A DNA stretch of 64,000 bases, from contig JACJNX010000077.1 of the NCBI GenBank assembly GCA_014695255.1, forward strand, positions 1-64,000, written 5' to 3'. A program made the translations under genes and the position numbers. The notes beneath the pieces were generated by a model. It was given only the letters and a program-made list of their open reading frames with translations, had not been told where the DNA came from and did not search any database. The stretch is from Cyanobacteria bacterium FACHB-63. Its GTDB lineage: Bacteria > Cyanobacteriota > Cyanobacteriia > Leptolyngbyales > Leptolyngbyaceae. Positions 38,313 to 46,323 of this stretch are shown piece by piece (positions within the stretch are counted from its first letter, which is position 1; each line of letters begins with the position of its first letter).

Positions 38313-38352
38313 AAAGGTTCAGGAGATGAGTCTGCCTGAACCTTTCTTTTTT
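38313..38352. terminator. Bidirectional rho-independent terminator
   Basis: AAAGGTTCAGG (38313-38323) and CCTGAACCTTT (38335-38345) form a perfect 11-bp stem. A T tract follows on the plus strand and an A tract precedes it, so it works for both convergent genes (M23 peptidase and SH3b protein). Confidence 0.9.
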
Positions 38353-38369
38353 AGGTGATCGAATTTGAA

Positions 38370-39362
38370 TTATCGAAGCCAGCTTGAAGACACCCAACCA
38401 CCGCTCGAAAGTTGAGAATAGCCACCACTGACCCGACCCGATAACCGTACAACCGAACCATTTGGAACGCTGCCAATTACACCGCCCGAAGGACTCGATC
38501 GAATCAACAAGCTGCCGCCATTCGTCGAAACAGTTGCTGAGGAAACACCAGGACCACCCGTGTTCGGGCTAGTGGTGTAAGCCGAAGAGAACCAGCCGCC
38601 ATCGGGTAACTGATACCAACCGCCAGACTGCCGAATCACACGCACGGTTTCACCGGGATACAGAGGTCTGCCGTTCAAGCTGTATCCCACGCCAGGACCG
38701 TTCCGCACATTCACCGTAGTGGTTGCTCTCACCGTTTGGTTAATTGGAGTTCCACCTGGACTTGTACCAGGACCTCCTATACTGCTGGTGGTATAAGCCG
38801 AAGAGAACCAGCCGCCATCGGGTAACTGATACCAACCGCCAGACTGCCGAATCACACGCACGGTTTCACCGGGATACAGAGGTCTGCCGTTCAAGCTGTA
38901 TCCCACGCCAGGACCGTTCCGCACATTCACCGTAGTGGTTGCTCTTACGGTTCGATTAATTGCAGTCCCACCTGGACTTGGACCAGGACCACCTATGTTG
39001 GAACTGGTGGCGTAAGCAGAAGAGAACCATCCCCCATCGGGTAGCTGATACCAACCATTTGATGAAGCAACCACGCGTACGGTTTCGCCTGGATACAGCG
39101 GTCTGCCGTTTAAACCGTATTGCGCTCCAGGACCGTTACGAACGTTGAGTGCAGAAATGCTATTGCTCACTCTGACATATTGTGCCGCTTGAGCTGATGG
39201 GACATGAGTAACCAGCACCGAAGTTGCTAACATAAACCCAGCAAAGCCGACCCAGGCAGAACTAGGAATAGTTAAACACCACTTCTTGAGCGATCGTCCT
39301 ACATGTACTAACTTTGAAGTTTTTTGAATCGTTATCGTTTCAGTATGAACAGATTCTTTCAT
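38370..39362 (-). CDS. Exported multi-SH3b repeat protein
   Basis: A 330-residue protein. A signal or anchor segment spans about 36-60 (SAWVGFAGFMLATSVLVTHV, AQA cleavage) after a long charged N-terminus. Four SH3b units follow, at about 62-120, 135-193, 207-265 and a diverged one at 280-330. The repeat core is LNVRNGPG..YGLNGRPLYPGETVRV..GWYQLPDGGWFSSAY. It has no enzyme domain, so it likely binds peptidoglycan or a partner at the envelope. Repeats 2 and 3 are nearly identical in DNA, showing a recent duplication. It faces the M23 peptidase gene across a shared terminator. Confidence 0.88.
   Translation of the reverse strand: MKESVHTETITIQKTSKLVHVGRSLKKWCLTIPSSAWVGFAGFMLATSVLVTHVPSAQAAQYVRVSNSISALNVRNGPGAQYGLNGRPLYPGETVRVVASSNGWYQLPDGGWFSSAYATSSNIGGPGPSPGGTAINRTVRATTTVNVRNGPGVGYSLNGRPLYPGETVRVIRQSGGWYQLPDGGWFSSAYTTSSIGGPGTSPGGTPINQTVRATTTVNVRNGPGVGYSLNGRPLYPGETVRVIRQSGGWYQLPDGGWFSSAYTTSPNTGGPGVSSATVSTNGGSLLIRSSPSGGVIGSVPNGSVVRLSGRVSGGYSQLSSGGWVSSSWLR
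38578..38944 (-). repeat. Identical 151-bp tandem copies inside the SH3b gene
   Basis: Positions 38578-38728 and 38794-38944 are identical; the unit period is 216 bp (72 codons). A third, diverged copy starts near 39013 (period 219 bp). The rest of each unit, the Gly/Pro/Ser linker, has diverged. This points to recent duplication or gene conversion. Confidence 0.92.
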
Positions 39363-39650
39363 GGTTCTCCTGATGATCTGAAAGGTAGTTCTATTGCCGA
39401 CTCAAAGCCAGTTTTGGGCAGTCTAAAGTGCAGAGTTGCTTAGATTTGAATTAAGATGCAAACCTGGGCATCAAACTTGAGTCGTGCGGCTCTACGCTAC
39501 CAAAATTTTAGTAGCAAACTCTGGACATAGAATTGAGTTCGTTACGTTTTTATACAATTAGAAATAATTCTGCGTCAAACGCAGAATAAATTTGCACTTG
39601 CTCCGAATCGACGCAGTGACAAGTTTATTCTGATTAGCGTAGAGCGCCGC
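39363..39650. other. Intergenic stretch (288 bp) between the methyltransferase and the SH3b gene
   Basis: The stretch is AT-rich and contains the promoter region of the minus-strand SH3b gene, though no hexamer pair stands out. I see no open frame with protein-like features, no tRNA and no clear terminator. Confidence 0.5.
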
Positions 39651-40298
39651 CTAATCGATGCGAGTCGCAGACACAGCATAGAATGGATCGCCGCCTGACA
39701 GTCCAAACATTTGAAATATTGCCGGGGTTTGTGATTGCTTTGTAATTACTTCAGGCTGCGAAAATCCGGGAACTGCTTTGAAATACTGTTTCACTAAGTT
39801 AACCCGATCGCTCTCACTTGCATCACGCCATGCTGCGATCGCTTTTTGGTAAAACATCCGATTCGAGAAGCTAATAATTGCGATTCCACCTGGTTTTAGA
39901 ATGCGATGAATCTCGGTGAAGATCGCTTCGGGATACTGTATGTATTGCACCGAAACTGTGTTCAATACGGCATCAAATGACTGATCCGGCAAAGGTAGCT
40001 TCGGATCTAAGTTCAAGTTCTGCACAAAGTAGTGATTAAGCCGTGGATTGCGGGCGAGTTCCTCTGCATTCAGTCCATGTCCTTCGACATGCTCAAACTG
40101 CACATCATCCGAAAGATGCGACACCCAGCTACTCATCATGTCAAAGATGCGAGTGTTTGGCTTTAAGCGATCGCGATACAGATCCGTCAACTGCTGAATA
40201 AACCCTTCATCGACGTGCGTCACGAAGCGGGGAGACTCATAAAACAAAGTATCGTTAGAAGGATCTAATTTTTCGCGCTGATTCGGATTAAGCAACAT
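39651..40298 (-). CDS. Class I SAM-dependent methyltransferase
   Basis: A 215-residue protein. The first half is unusual for the family: the glycine-rich SAM motif I is not clear (RIFDMMSSWVSHL takes its place). Later motifs fit: LPDQSFDAVLNTVSVQYI (motif II/post), EIHRILKPGGIAIISFSNRMF (motif III). The substrate is unknown. Soluble. It stands alone between intergenic stretches of 288 and 189 nt. Confidence 0.8.
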   Translation of the reverse strand: MLLNPNQREKLDPSNDTLFYESPRFVTHVDEGFIQQLTDLYRDRLKPNTRIFDMMSSWVSHLSDDVQFEHVEGHGLNAEELARNPRLNHYFVQNLNLDPKLPLPDQSFDAVLNTVSVQYIQYPEAIFTEIHRILKPGGIAIISFSNRMFYQKAIAAWRDASESDRVNLVKQYFKAVPGFSQPEVITKQSQTPAIFQMFGLSGGDPFYAVSATRID

Positions 40299-40487
40299 GA
40301 TTGCAGCACTATGACATTAATGAAGTTATGTTAACAAATAATTTTGCTTCATTCTCTGCCTTAGGAACTACAGCAGTTCGCCCTAAGCAAGAACATGAAT
40401 GAACAAACGACTAATTTTGTAGAAATAGCCAGCATCATGCATGTGCGATTGACGACTAAGCTTAATCAGTCAGTGCTTAACAGTCAG

Positions 40488-40847
40488 TTAGAAGGCTTTC
40501 CCACGGTGTTGTTGAATGCGTTCTGCCCAGACCCGACTCTGATCCAGGGTCAACACAATTTTTTTATAAAACTCGTTCTCTAGCTCCAAAACTAAATACT
40601 GACCAGAACGAGTCGTATACCAGAATTCCTTACCACGATCGGTGTAATAAGTTCCGGCTTTAATAATGCCCGGAAAAAATGTACCCGGAAGCCTCACATC
40701 TGTCCAACTACTCGGTGGCTCCTCAGTCGTTACTTTTGTAATATGGCTCAATGGAATGTACAAATCGGCATTGTAGTAAAACGCCCAGAACCGCTCTGCC
40801 CAATCTAAGTCAATCTTTAACTGATCATTGGAGATAGATAATTGCAT
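40488..40847 (-). CDS. Small unknown protein, possibly PH-like fold
   Basis: A 119-residue soluble protein that I do not recognise. The pattern of beta strands with a final helix (LKIDLDWAERFWAFYYNADL, ITKVTTEEP, KEFWYTTRSGQYLVLELEN, VWAERIQQH) resembles a bacterial PH-like domain (inference). It is the last gene of a three-gene minus-strand operon: its start is 4 nt after the stop of the FAD oxidoreductase gene. Confidence 0.65.
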   Translation of the reverse strand: MQLSISNDQLKIDLDWAERFWAFYYNADLYIPLSHITKVTTEEPPSSWTDVRLPGTFFPGIIKAGTYYTDRGKEFWYTTRSGQYLVLELENEFYKKIVLTLDQSRVWAERIQQHRGKAF

Positions 40848-40851
40848 AGTT

Positions 40852-41892
40852 CTAACCTAAGTTACGAAACTGATTCATAAAAGCTTGGTCGATCGCATCT
40901 TTCATTCGCCACAACAATCGCGATCGCGCTCCGAACTGTCCATACGATGCAATTGCCGAGCGATCTCCAGTTCCAATCAAGCTCAGATAGTTCTTTTGCG
41001 GATGATAGGCTTTCAGAGGTTGATTGTTCAAAGCCGCAGATAAATTCTGAAACAATGGCTTTCCTTGCCTCACCGCAAACACCCCTGCTTTTGGACGCTC
41101 ATACTGAATCATCGTAGCAATATCACCCGCCGCAAACACATTCGGATGAGACACCGACTGCAAAGCATCATTCACTAAAATAAAGCCTTGATCATCTACC
41201 TTGAGTCCAGATTGTCGAATCCAATCGGGCGCAGAAGCAGATGTCACCCAAACAATCGCATCTGTATCAAATCCCTCAACTGCTCCAATCACTGCGCCTA
41301 AATGCAACTGAATGCCTCGCTGAATCAGCAATTGTTTTAACTGACGACGCACCCATGCGCTATGTTTCGGCATAATGTCACGATCGCGCTGAAACAAATG
41401 AATAGTTGTGTTGGGTAAACGATGCTGCATATTTAACGCAAGCTCAACGCCGCCCGTCCCAGCACCGACGATCGCTAACTGTTTCGGATGCTTCTGGGCA
41501 AACTCATCCCACCACTTGAGAAACTTTGAAATCGGTTTCGCCCCAATTCCTTGCGCTCCCGAAGGAATGTTTGGGGTACTGCCAATATCGATCGACACCC
41601 AATCAAACTCAATTCGATGGTGCTCACAAATGACTTGATTGCGCTCTAAGCGAATGGCTCGATCGACAATCAATCGTGCATTAGCGAACTCACAGAGCGC
41701 TCTTAGATTAATATGACAGTCTTGATATGAATAAAACCCTGCCACATGACCCGGCAGCATTCCCGAATACGGTGTATCTTCTGCTTCAGAAATTAAGGTA
41801 ATTTGCACCCCGGAGATCGGATTCAGCCCAAATTGACGCAATGCGATCGCGTGACTGTGACCTCCTCCAACTAAAACCAATTGCTTTTGCAC
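40852..41892 (-). CDS. FAD-dependent pyridine nucleotide-disulfide oxidoreductase family protein (NDH-2/SelD-partner type)
   Basis: A 346-residue flavoprotein. The N-terminal FAD loop LVLVGGGHSHAIALRQFG is the mark of the family that is often fused to SelD (selenide, water dikinase). The NAD(P) loop is LAIVGAGTGGVELALNM at about 138-155, and the second FAD motif NVFAAGDIA at about 250. No redox CxxC pair is present, so it is NADH:quinone- or sulfide:quinone-reductase-like in layout. No SelD domain is attached here. Its start is 2 nt after the stop of the polytopic membrane protein gene. Confidence 0.82.
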   Translation of the reverse strand: MQKQLVLVGGGHSHAIALRQFGLNPISGVQITLISEAEDTPYSGMLPGHVAGFYSYQDCHINLRALCEFANARLIVDRAIRLERNQVICEHHRIEFDWVSIDIGSTPNIPSGAQGIGAKPISKFLKWWDEFAQKHPKQLAIVGAGTGGVELALNMQHRLPNTTIHLFQRDRDIMPKHSAWVRRQLKQLLIQRGIQLHLGAVIGAVEGFDTDAIVWVTSASAPDWIRQSGLKVDDQGFILVNDALQSVSHPNVFAAGDIATMIQYERPKAGVFAVRQGKPLFQNLSAALNNQPLKAYHPQKNYLSLIGTGDRSAIASYGQFGARSRLLWRMKDAIDQAFMNQFRNLG

Positions 41893-41894
41893 GG

Positions 41895-42830
41895 TTAAAA
41901 AATAAAATCAAATGAGCGTTTGAGATAGGCTCTCTGGAAAGGTTGTCCCATTTTCCAAAGATGTCCATCCACAACAAAATGCGCCATCGCTGCTCCTAGC
42001 ACTAATCCAAGTAGCATCTGTGTTCCAGTACAAAGATAGATCAGCGTACCGACAACGGCACTGATCGAAAGCAGCTTAATCAAAGGCTTGATCGTATCTC
42101 CCTTGGCCACAAAAGCCATAAAAACGAAGTATTGCATCCCATGCGCGAACGCATAGCTTGAAACCCCTGAAATGACATCCGGAAACAAAAAGGTCGGTAA
42201 ATAGAAGAAAGTTGCAATGAATAAAAAGCCTAGCCGAATCGGACTTGCGAAAAGGTTGCGATGCTTAAACAGCGTGTAGATAAAGAATGCTACTAATCCA
42301 ATCAGCATCAGACTGCCTAATTGATACAGCAGATCAAATTGGTTCTGAAGCAGTGTTTGTTGCCCAGCCATTTGCAGCTTGAAAAGCCCCAAAATTCCAG
42401 AAATCACACCCAAGTTTAGAAGCTGTCGTTCTTCGGCGGTGACTTTACCCGATTGGGTCAGATTTGCCACAAAGCTCAACGCGCCAAAGTTTTGGCGTTG
42501 ATAGTGCCAAGTCTGCCAAACGAAGTAAGGAATGAGAAGATTCTGGAGAATTGAACTTGGAGCCAATGCAAAGGTCAACCCTGTTCCAGCTAAAATTGCC
42601 AGCGGTAGCCAGAAGTAAATGGCGGCATGCTTCTGGAAAAAGTCTTTCAAGGAGGCTTCAGTATAAAAGAACGGGGTCAAACCGACATGACAATATCCCG
42701 CCACAATCTGGAAAGCATCAAGGGCATAGAGTGTTGCAGAACTCTTCAAACTCACGAGCAGCGGCACACTCACGATCGGAATCAGAGAAGCTGCATACAG
42801 TGAAACGAGAAAGACCGTAGAACGTTTCAT
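41895..42830 (-). CDS. Polytopic membrane protein with conserved histidine motifs, unknown function
   Basis: A 311-residue protein with about eight or nine hydrophobic segments. Histidines lie in motif-like settings near membranes: VAGYCHVGLTPFF, VWQTWHYQRQNFGA, YAFAHGMQYFVFMAF and MAHFVVDGHLWKMGQ. Such a set could bind a metal or heme, as in Brp/Blh-like or other membrane oxygenases, but I cannot assign a family. The frame extends to 42965, but ATG 42830 (MKRSTVFLVSLYAASL) directly precedes the first span. First gene of a tightly packed operon with the FAD oxidoreductase, a plausible electron source (inference). Confidence 0.75.
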   Translation of the reverse strand: MKRSTVFLVSLYAASLIPIVSVPLLVSLKSSATLYALDAFQIVAGYCHVGLTPFFYTEASLKDFFQKHAAIYFWLPLAILAGTGLTFALAPSSILQNLLIPYFVWQTWHYQRQNFGALSFVANLTQSGKVTAEERQLLNLGVISGILGLFKLQMAGQQTLLQNQFDLLYQLGSLMLIGLVAFFIYTLFKHRNLFASPIRLGFLFIATFFYLPTFLFPDVISGVSSYAFAHGMQYFVFMAFVAKGDTIKPLIKLLSISAVVGTLIYLCTGTQMLLGLVLGAAMAHFVVDGHLWKMGQPFQRAYLKRSFDFIF

Positions 42831-42916
42831 GTAGATCGGACTAAATATAGGACAGTGCTCCACTTCATTTAAGCAAAACAATTTTGGAGGCGCTATGGCT
42901 AGGTCGAATTGTTCAA

Positions 42917-42930
42917 CCGTGAAATCACGG
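42917..42930. promoter_or_regulatory. Short dyad between divergent genes
   Basis: CCGTGA-AA-TCACGG is a perfect 6-bp dyad with a 2-nt centre. It lies between the minus-strand membrane operon (start 42830) and the plus-strand lipoprotein gene (start 43052), and could be a regulator site. No known consensus matched. Confidence 0.35.
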
Positions 42931-43051
42931 ATTTTAGATGCGATCGATAATAAAAATTCCGTCAAATCCCGCAGCTAGAACCGCGCAGAAAAGCGTGCGT
43001 TCAGCAAAACCGTGTCTATTCTGAAACCATGTCGCTACCTGGAAAGTCTGT

Positions 43052-43756
43052 ATGAGAAACCGTCACTGGATCACTGCTGGAATCGGACTCTTGTTGTTGT
43101 CAAGCTGCCAGCCGAATCGTCCCAAACCAGCAACCATACAACCTTCTCCGCAAGCATTTGCCGAACCGATCGTGCCGTCACAACCCAAAGCTTTACCCAC
43201 ACTCAAAGTCCCCGGCATGATCCCAACTTCAGAAACCAAGACTACGTTGATGCCAGTGGCAGTTTCTAGCACTCGCGATCCGTTCGCTGCCACTACCATT
43301 CCAACGACCCTCAAAGCCACACTTCAACCTGCCACACTTCAACCTGCCGCTCCCCAATCCGCAACCTCCCCAAATCGCAATCAACCTGTTGCCCCGATCC
43401 CGCAACCGTCGATCGCCTATCGTCCGATCCCGCCACCTGCACCCCTGAGCGCTCAACCGCTCCCCGCTTTGCCGATTGGGGGAACTCCAAACACCGCGCC
43501 ACCTGCACCCCCGGTATCGCGAACAAACCTAGCAGACGCGATCGCACTCACAGGTGTAATTCAAACCGGGAGCCAGTTAAGCGCGATCGTGCAAGACACA
43601 GACGGCAATTCACGCTATGTCCAAGTCGGTGAAAGTCTGGCAAATGGGCAAGTCACGGTTAAACGAATCAATCTCAACTCAGCCGGGAATCCATCGATCG
43701 TGCTGGTGCAAAACGGCGTGGAACTCACAAAACTGGTCGGTCAAGCTGAAAGCTGA
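43052..43756 (+). CDS. Pro-rich lipoprotein with a PilP-like C-terminal domain
   Basis: A 234-residue protein. The signal peptide ends in a lipobox LSSC with lipidated Cys19. A DPF motif (76-78) and a long Pro/Ala/Gln-rich region (80-155) lead to a beta-rich end of about 70 residues: LTGVIQTGSQLSAIVQDTDG, YVQVGESLANGQVTVKRIN and VLVQNGVELTKLVG. Lipobox, DPF and this ending match the layout of PilP, the type IV pilus inner-membrane lipoprotein. Cyanobacterial pilus operons (pilMNOQ) usually lack an annotated PilP. No pilus genes adjoin it, so the function is inferred from domain pattern only. Confidence 0.65.
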   Translation: MRNRHWITAGIGLLLLSSCQPNRPKPATIQPSPQAFAEPIVPSQPKALPTLKVPGMIPTSETKTTLMPVAVSSTRDPFAATTIPTTLKATLQPATLQPAAPQSATSPNRNQPVAPIPQPSIAYRPIPPPAPLSAQPLPALPIGGTPNTAPPAPPVSRTNLADAIALTGVIQTGSQLSAIVQDTDGNSRYVQVGESLANGQVTVKRINLNSAGNPSIVLVQNGVELTKLVGQAES

Positions 43757-43778
43757 CCCAACCAAAACCCTAGTAATG

Positions 43779-43793
43779 CGGGCATCTTGCCCG
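43779..43793. repeat. Short perfect hairpin, possible dispersed repeat
   Basis: CGGGCA-TCT-TGCCCG, just after the lipoprotein stop. Hairpins with this GC-rich core are seen as dispersed repeats in cyanobacterial genomes. No T tract follows, so it is not a strong terminator. Confidence 0.4.
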
Positions 43794-43871
43794 ACACCGA
43801 ACAACCCCTAAACCTCTAGATGAGGTCTCCGATCCTCGCCTTGTTCGCAGAGTTGCTACATTGAAAGCATC

Positions 43872-43892
43872 TAGAGTTAGCGCCTAACTCTA
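43872..43892. promoter_or_regulatory. 9-bp dyad upstream of the thioredoxin-reductase-like gene
   Basis: TAGAGTTAG-CGC-CTAACTCTA is perfect, with a 3-nt centre, 32 nt before the start codon at 43925. It may be an operator or an RNA hairpin in the 5' leader. No known consensus matched. Confidence 0.45.
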
Positions 43893-43924
43893 CACCGACA
43901 ATGCCACATTCATAGAGATCAGAT

Positions 43925-44941
43925 ATGAAGCTTTCCAGAAAGACGCTCGAACAAAAACTCGATCACGTTTACGATGTCATCATTGTCGGTGGAGGTGCGG
44001 GTGGACTCTCCGCAGCCATCTATCTCCAACGCTATCGGCTCTCTTGCCTCGTCATCGAAAAAGGTCGCGGTCGATCGTTCTGGATGCAAGAGCTTCAAAA
44101 CTATCTCGGCCTACCCCCCGGAACACCCGGACGCACGCTGCTACAACAGGGTCAAAATCACCTCCTCTCGCTCGGTGGCGACTACCTGATGGGCTATGTC
44201 GAGGAAGTTCAAGACGAGGGGGAAACCTTCGCTGTGCGAGTCAAAGTCGGCAAGCAAGACAGCAGCCATCCCGTGTTTCGCTCTAAATATGTAATCGCTG
44301 CGAGCGGCATTATCGACCATCTGCCCAAACTCGACGATATGCAGAACGTCTTCGACTACGCCGGCTACAATCTGCACGTCTGTATGATCTGCGACGGTTG
44401 GGAAATCGCAGACACGAAATGCGGCTTATTTGCAGGCACAGAAGGCGCAATCAATACTGCATTCGTTCTCAACTGGTTCACACCCTACATCACCGTGTTC
44501 ACCCAGGGCTTGTTCGAGGTCAGCAATGAGATGCGCGAGAAACTAAAATCGCACGGCTACCCCTTGATCGAAACGCCCCTGAAGCGATTCGTCGGATACA
44601 ATCACGAAATGACCGGAGTGGAATTGGTCAATGGCAGCACGATCGAGCTTCAGACCGGGCTCGTGGCAATGGGTTCGCATTATTACAACGCTTACTTACA
44701 AAGCTTGGATCTCAAGTGGAAAGGCGGCAATTTGGTTACAGACGAGATGTGCCGCACCTCGCATCCGAGAATTTTTGCGATCGGAGACCTAAAAGAGGGG
44801 TTAAATCAAGTATCAATTGCGGTTGCAGATGGTACATTGGCGGCAACTGCAATCTGGCGAGACATTCGCCGCTCGTCTCCTCCGCGATTATGGGAGGAAA
44901 ACCTCAACTTGATTACCCCAAAGGGAGTACCTGTCTCGTGA
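43925..44941 (+). CDS. Thioredoxin-reductase-like flavoprotein lacking canonical NADPH motifs
   Basis: A 338-residue flavoprotein of the thioredoxin reductase fold. The FAD loop is DVIIVGGGAGGLSAAIYLQR at 17-36; the redox pair is Cys153 and Cys156 in HVCMICDGWE, at the site of CATC in TrxB; the second FAD motif is RIFAIGDLKEG. The NADPH-domain signatures are not standard: GGGxxA reads AGTEGA (170-175) and the HRRxxxR loop is missing (VFTQGLFEVSNEMR). Similar losses occur in ferredoxin- or flavin-linked thioredoxin reductases and related disulfide oxidoreductases, so NADPH may not be the donor (inference). Its TGA overlaps the GTG of the next gene, so the two are coupled. Confidence 0.82.
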   Translation: MKLSRKTLEQKLDHVYDVIIVGGGAGGLSAAIYLQRYRLSCLVIEKGRGRSFWMQELQNYLGLPPGTPGRTLLQQGQNHLLSLGGDYLMGYVEEVQDEGETFAVRVKVGKQDSSHPVFRSKYVIAASGIIDHLPKLDDMQNVFDYAGYNLHVCMICDGWEIADTKCGLFAGTEGAINTAFVLNWFTPYITVFTQGLFEVSNEMREKLKSHGYPLIETPLKRFVGYNHEMTGVELVNGSTIELQTGLVAMGSHYYNAYLQSLDLKWKGGNLVTDEMCRTSHPRIFAIGDLKEGLNQVSIAVADGTLAATAIWRDIRRSSPPRLWEENLNLITPKGVPVS

Positions 44942-45495
44942 TTCAAATCGATGCTTCTCAAGCCCAACAGATCCATGCGGAAAATCTTCGTCTCCAAGAA
45001 GAACTGCAAATGCGCGATCAGCTCGTGCAGCAGTTGTCTCAAGAACTGTTTCGCTTAGTCAAAGGTAACGCGACCGCACCCGCTCCAGAAGATGACGACA
45101 AGAGCGATCGTCATCTTGCAGAAGTCCAATCGCTGCGGGATGAGCTTCAAACCGTAGAGCAGCAAGTGACGTTTTACCAAGAGCAGATTACAGAGCGCGA
45201 TCGCGAGATTTACGAATTGCGGCAGACCACTCAGGAATTAACGGAGCGCTCCAAGATGCTGGAGCAAGTTGTACAAGAGCTACCCAAAGTCTACCGCCAG
45301 AAGTTTGCCGAACGAATGCAGCCTGTGCGGGAAAAAGTGGCGATGATTCAGCGCGAAAATCGTCAGCTTCACGCGGAATTACAGAGCGTCAACTACCGTC
45401 TTGCAGTGAAAAATCGCCGCAATGGACATCTAGATTTACCTTCTTTTCCACGGGAAGAGGGTGAAATTTCGCTGCCCAGTTTTGGGAATGCTTAG
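44938..45495 (+). CDS. Coiled-coil protein of unknown function
   Basis: A 185-residue soluble protein, mostly coiled coil (about 8-45 and 60-165) with Glu/Gln/Leu heptads. The end (LDLPSFPREEGEISLPSFG) is a short flexible tail with a repeated LPSF element that could dock a partner. The GTG start at 44938 overlaps the previous stop (GTGA) and has GGGAG at 44923-44927 upstream. The longer upstream frame is a shadow of the flavoprotein gene. Coupling suggests it works with that redox protein. Confidence 0.75.
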   Translation: MIQIDASQAQQIHAENLRLQEELQMRDQLVQQLSQELFRLVKGNATAPAPEDDDKSDRHLAEVQSLRDELQTVEQQVTFYQEQITERDREIYELRQTTQELTERSKMLEQVVQELPKVYRQKFAERMQPVREKVAMIQRENRQLHAELQSVNYRLAVKNRRNGHLDLPSFPREEGEISLPSFGNA

Positions 45496-45520
45496 AATAG
45501 ATTTCTAACGCAATTCATTC

Positions 45521-45563
45521 GTAAACTCGCACAGACTCAAGGCTGCGCGGGTTTTTGTTTTTT
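45521..45563 (+). terminator. Rho-independent terminator after the coiled-coil gene
   Basis: AAACTCGC (45523-45530) pairs with GCGGGTTT near 45547, with an imperfect middle and a long T-rich tail. It ends the flavoprotein/coiled-coil transcript before the convergent STAS gene. Confidence 0.7.
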
Positions 45564-45576
45564 CAGCAATCATGGC

Positions 45577-45933
45577 TCAAGCAGCTTGCAGCACTACTTG
45601 AGGTTGGACGATCGCTCTCAAAATCGCCTCATCATTCTCATAGATCGCAAACACGCGATCGAGCTGCGTGATCTCAAAAATCAACCGAGTTTGGGGACGT
45701 AATCCACAAAACACTAATGTTGCGTCCGATTGTGCTGCGGTTTTCCACCCGGCTACCAAGGTCACTAATCCCGCACTGTCGATAAAGTCAATACTCGATA
45801 GGTCAACGACCCATAATTTGTAGGGGTGACACACTAGCGTTGCCCATTGTTGCTGTAACGCTTCACCGCCTGCTGCATCTAGCTGACCTTGGGGTCGTAG
45901 TACAATTACTTCATGCTGCTCAATTAACGCCAT
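45577..45933 (-). CDS. STAS-domain protein (anti-anti-sigma factor-like)
   Basis: A 118-residue protein filling one STAS domain: VIVLRPQGQLDAAGG at the N-terminus, then LWVVDLSSIDFIDSAGLVTLV with the phosphorylatable Ser of DSAG, and ATLVFCGLRPQTRLIFEIT. In partner-switching systems such proteins bind a serine kinase or anti-sigma factor and are released by phosphorylation. The start ATG 45933 has a strong GAGGAG upstream; the frame itself reaches 45966. No kinase or phosphatase partner is adjacent. Confidence 0.85.
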   Translation of the reverse strand: MALIEQHEVIVLRPQGQLDAAGGEALQQQWATLVCHPYKLWVVDLSSIDFIDSAGLVTLVAGWKTAAQSDATLVFCGLRPQTRLIFEITQLDRVFAIYENDEAILRAIVQPQVVLQAA

Positions 45934-46323
45934 CCCACTCTCCTCACACACTTCGTCTGATCGCATCTCAAATCACCTATCTCAGACTTTGACATCTAAA
46001 GCTCAGATAAAGTACCGTTGATTCGACGATGATCACAATCAGGGTTACTTATTGACTCAGTAATCGTACTGACTCTAAGCAATTCAACTATAGAAACTCT
46101 ATTTCCGGATACCATCATCGATCGCTCGACTTTCACTGAAACTTTATGTTGAAGGACACCGACCCTTCAGTTTAGTAAAGATTATTTGATCTGTATGAAA
46201 AATTACGGATATTCCTTCGCTTCAGGCCAAGTGTTCTAAGAATTTATGCGGTTTCTCGTTGACACTTTGAGCGAAACCACGTCAAGATCAGAGTAGGGAT
46301 TAAGCTTTGTAAAGGTTATTAGA
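45934..46323. other. Intergenic stretch (390 bp) before the DedA gene
   Basis: No protein-like frame, tRNA or hairpin stands out. It must hold the divergent promoters of the STAS and DedA genes. The best candidate is the TTGACA at 46259-46264 (separate entry). Confidence 0.5.
46259..46288 (+). promoter_or_regulatory. Candidate sigma-70-type promoter for the DedA gene
   Basis: A perfect -35 TTGACA (46259-46264) is followed after 17-18 nt by TCAAGA or CAAGAT, a poor -10. It lies about 40 nt before the ATG at 46324. Sequence match only. Confidence 0.4.

Noticed and set aside
40395-40583. 62-codon plus-strand frame
   Set aside because: Mostly antisense to the small protein at 40488-40847, with no ribosome site and no recognisable motif.
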